A stretch of DNA of 32,227 nt from JAAYCI01 sp964370195 (GTDB lineage: Bacteria > Bacillota > Clostridia > Oscillospirales > Ruminococcaceae): NCBI GenBank assembly GCA_964370195.1, contig CAYJIH010000020.1:1-32227 (forward strand), in the 5' to 3' direction. Within the stretch, counting starts at the first letter, position 1; every line of letters starts with the position of its first letter. The position numbers were made by a program, and so were the translations under genes. The notes below the pieces were generated by a model. The model saw nothing but the letters and a program-made list of their open reading frames with translations, did no database searches and was not told the DNA's origin. This document shows positions 31,870 to 32,227 of the stretch, one piece after another.

Positions 31870-32227
31870 GTGAAAATATTGCTTGAAGATACCAATTGCG
31901 ATGAAATTGAGGTGACAATACGAGGGGATATTGCCAGCAGCACCGTTCAGCACCTTGTTGCGTTGCTTAAAAGCAGCAGTGTCTCTTCTAAAATTATGGT
32001 TTATGAAAAAGATACCGAGCTTTTAACAGACATTTGCGACATTTATTATTTTGAGGTGTGCGAGCGAAAAACGTTTGCCGTAACAAAAGAAGGCCGTTAT
32101 GTGTGCAGGCACACCCTTGCCGAGCTTTCTTTGCTGTTTAAGCCGCAAGGAATTGCCCAAATTGGAAAAAGCTTGCTTGTAAACGTGCATCACGTAAAAT
32201 CACTGCAGGCCGAATTTAGCGGTAATT
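31870..32227 (+). CDS. LytTR-family DNA-binding regulator (partial, runs off the right edge)
   Basis: The first 119 residues are seen. GTG at 31870 is chosen because AAAGGAGGG lies four bases upstream. The N-terminal strand-rich part (KILLEDTNCDEIEVTIRG) leads into a LytTR domain: IYYFEVCERKTFAVTKEG, then HTLAELSLLF, then GIAQIGKSLLVNVHHVKSL, which matches the usual F-x-R-x-x-K-S-x-x-V-N-x-x-x-V pattern with changes. There is no receiver domain, so it belongs to the stand-alone LytTR group. Such proteins often pair with a small DUF3021 membrane protein, which could lie beyond the edge. It is adjacent to the VWA gene and could control it; this is inference. Confidence 0.85.
   Translation, partial: MKILLEDTNCDEIEVTIRGDIASSTVQHLVALLKSSSVSSKIMVYEKDTELLTDICDIYYFEVCERKTFAVTKEGRYVCRHTLAELSLLFKPQGIAQIGKSLLVNVHHVKSLQAEFSGN

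Overview
The window looks like a chromosomal segment of an anaerobic Firmicute, most likely a gut-type member of the Clostridia (Oscillospiraceae/Ruminococcaceae-like). This is inferred from the trimeric NADH-linked [FeFe]-hydrogenase operon, the T-box leader on thrS, the separate PyrB/PyrI subunits beside a class 1B PyrD/PyrK, the strong SD sequences with SigA-type promoters, and a large Gram-positive surface protein. Nothing was searched against a database. All names rest on motifs readable in the translations.

Left part (1-5000): a gene-free block of nested inverted repeats (1-425), a small integral membrane protein on the minus strand, then proC and a gamma-carbonic-anhydrase-like protein. 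A shared terminator separates these from thrS (minus strand), which has its own promoter and a T-box leader.

Hydrogenase region (5160-11290): hydC-like, a stand-alone GHKL ATPase, a small 2Fe-2S thioredoxin-fold protein, hydB-like and hydA-like lie head to tail. They form one operon for NADH-linked (possibly ferredoxin-bifurcating) H2 metabolism. A double-CDGSH iron-sulfur protein follows. Convergent to it are nnrE and a full-length MalQ homologue that has lost key catalytic residues.

Pyrimidine region (13470-20200): pyrB-pyrI, a lipoprotein, pyrC, pyrK, pyrD, pyrF and pyrE cover UMP synthesis from carbamoyl phosphate onward. carAB is not in the window. argG follows with its own promoter. 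It converges on a lipoprotein/omega-amidase pair on the minus strand.

Right part (23300-32227): an AEC-family permease, a YihY-family membrane protein overlapping aroD, two tRNA-Ser genes (UGA, GCU) and about 700 bp of non-coding DNA. Then comes a 1424-aa secreted protein with a VWA domain and three C-terminal membrane segments. A LytTR-type regulator runs off the right edge. The intergenic DNA upstream of the VWA gene carries two sets of short repeated words that look like operators.

No CRISPR array, insertion sequence or phage gene was seen. The observations most worth a second look are the catalytically degenerate MalQ, the nested palindrome at the left edge, the lipoprotein inside the pyr cluster, and the VWA protein with its repeat-bearing promoter and neighbouring LytTR gene.
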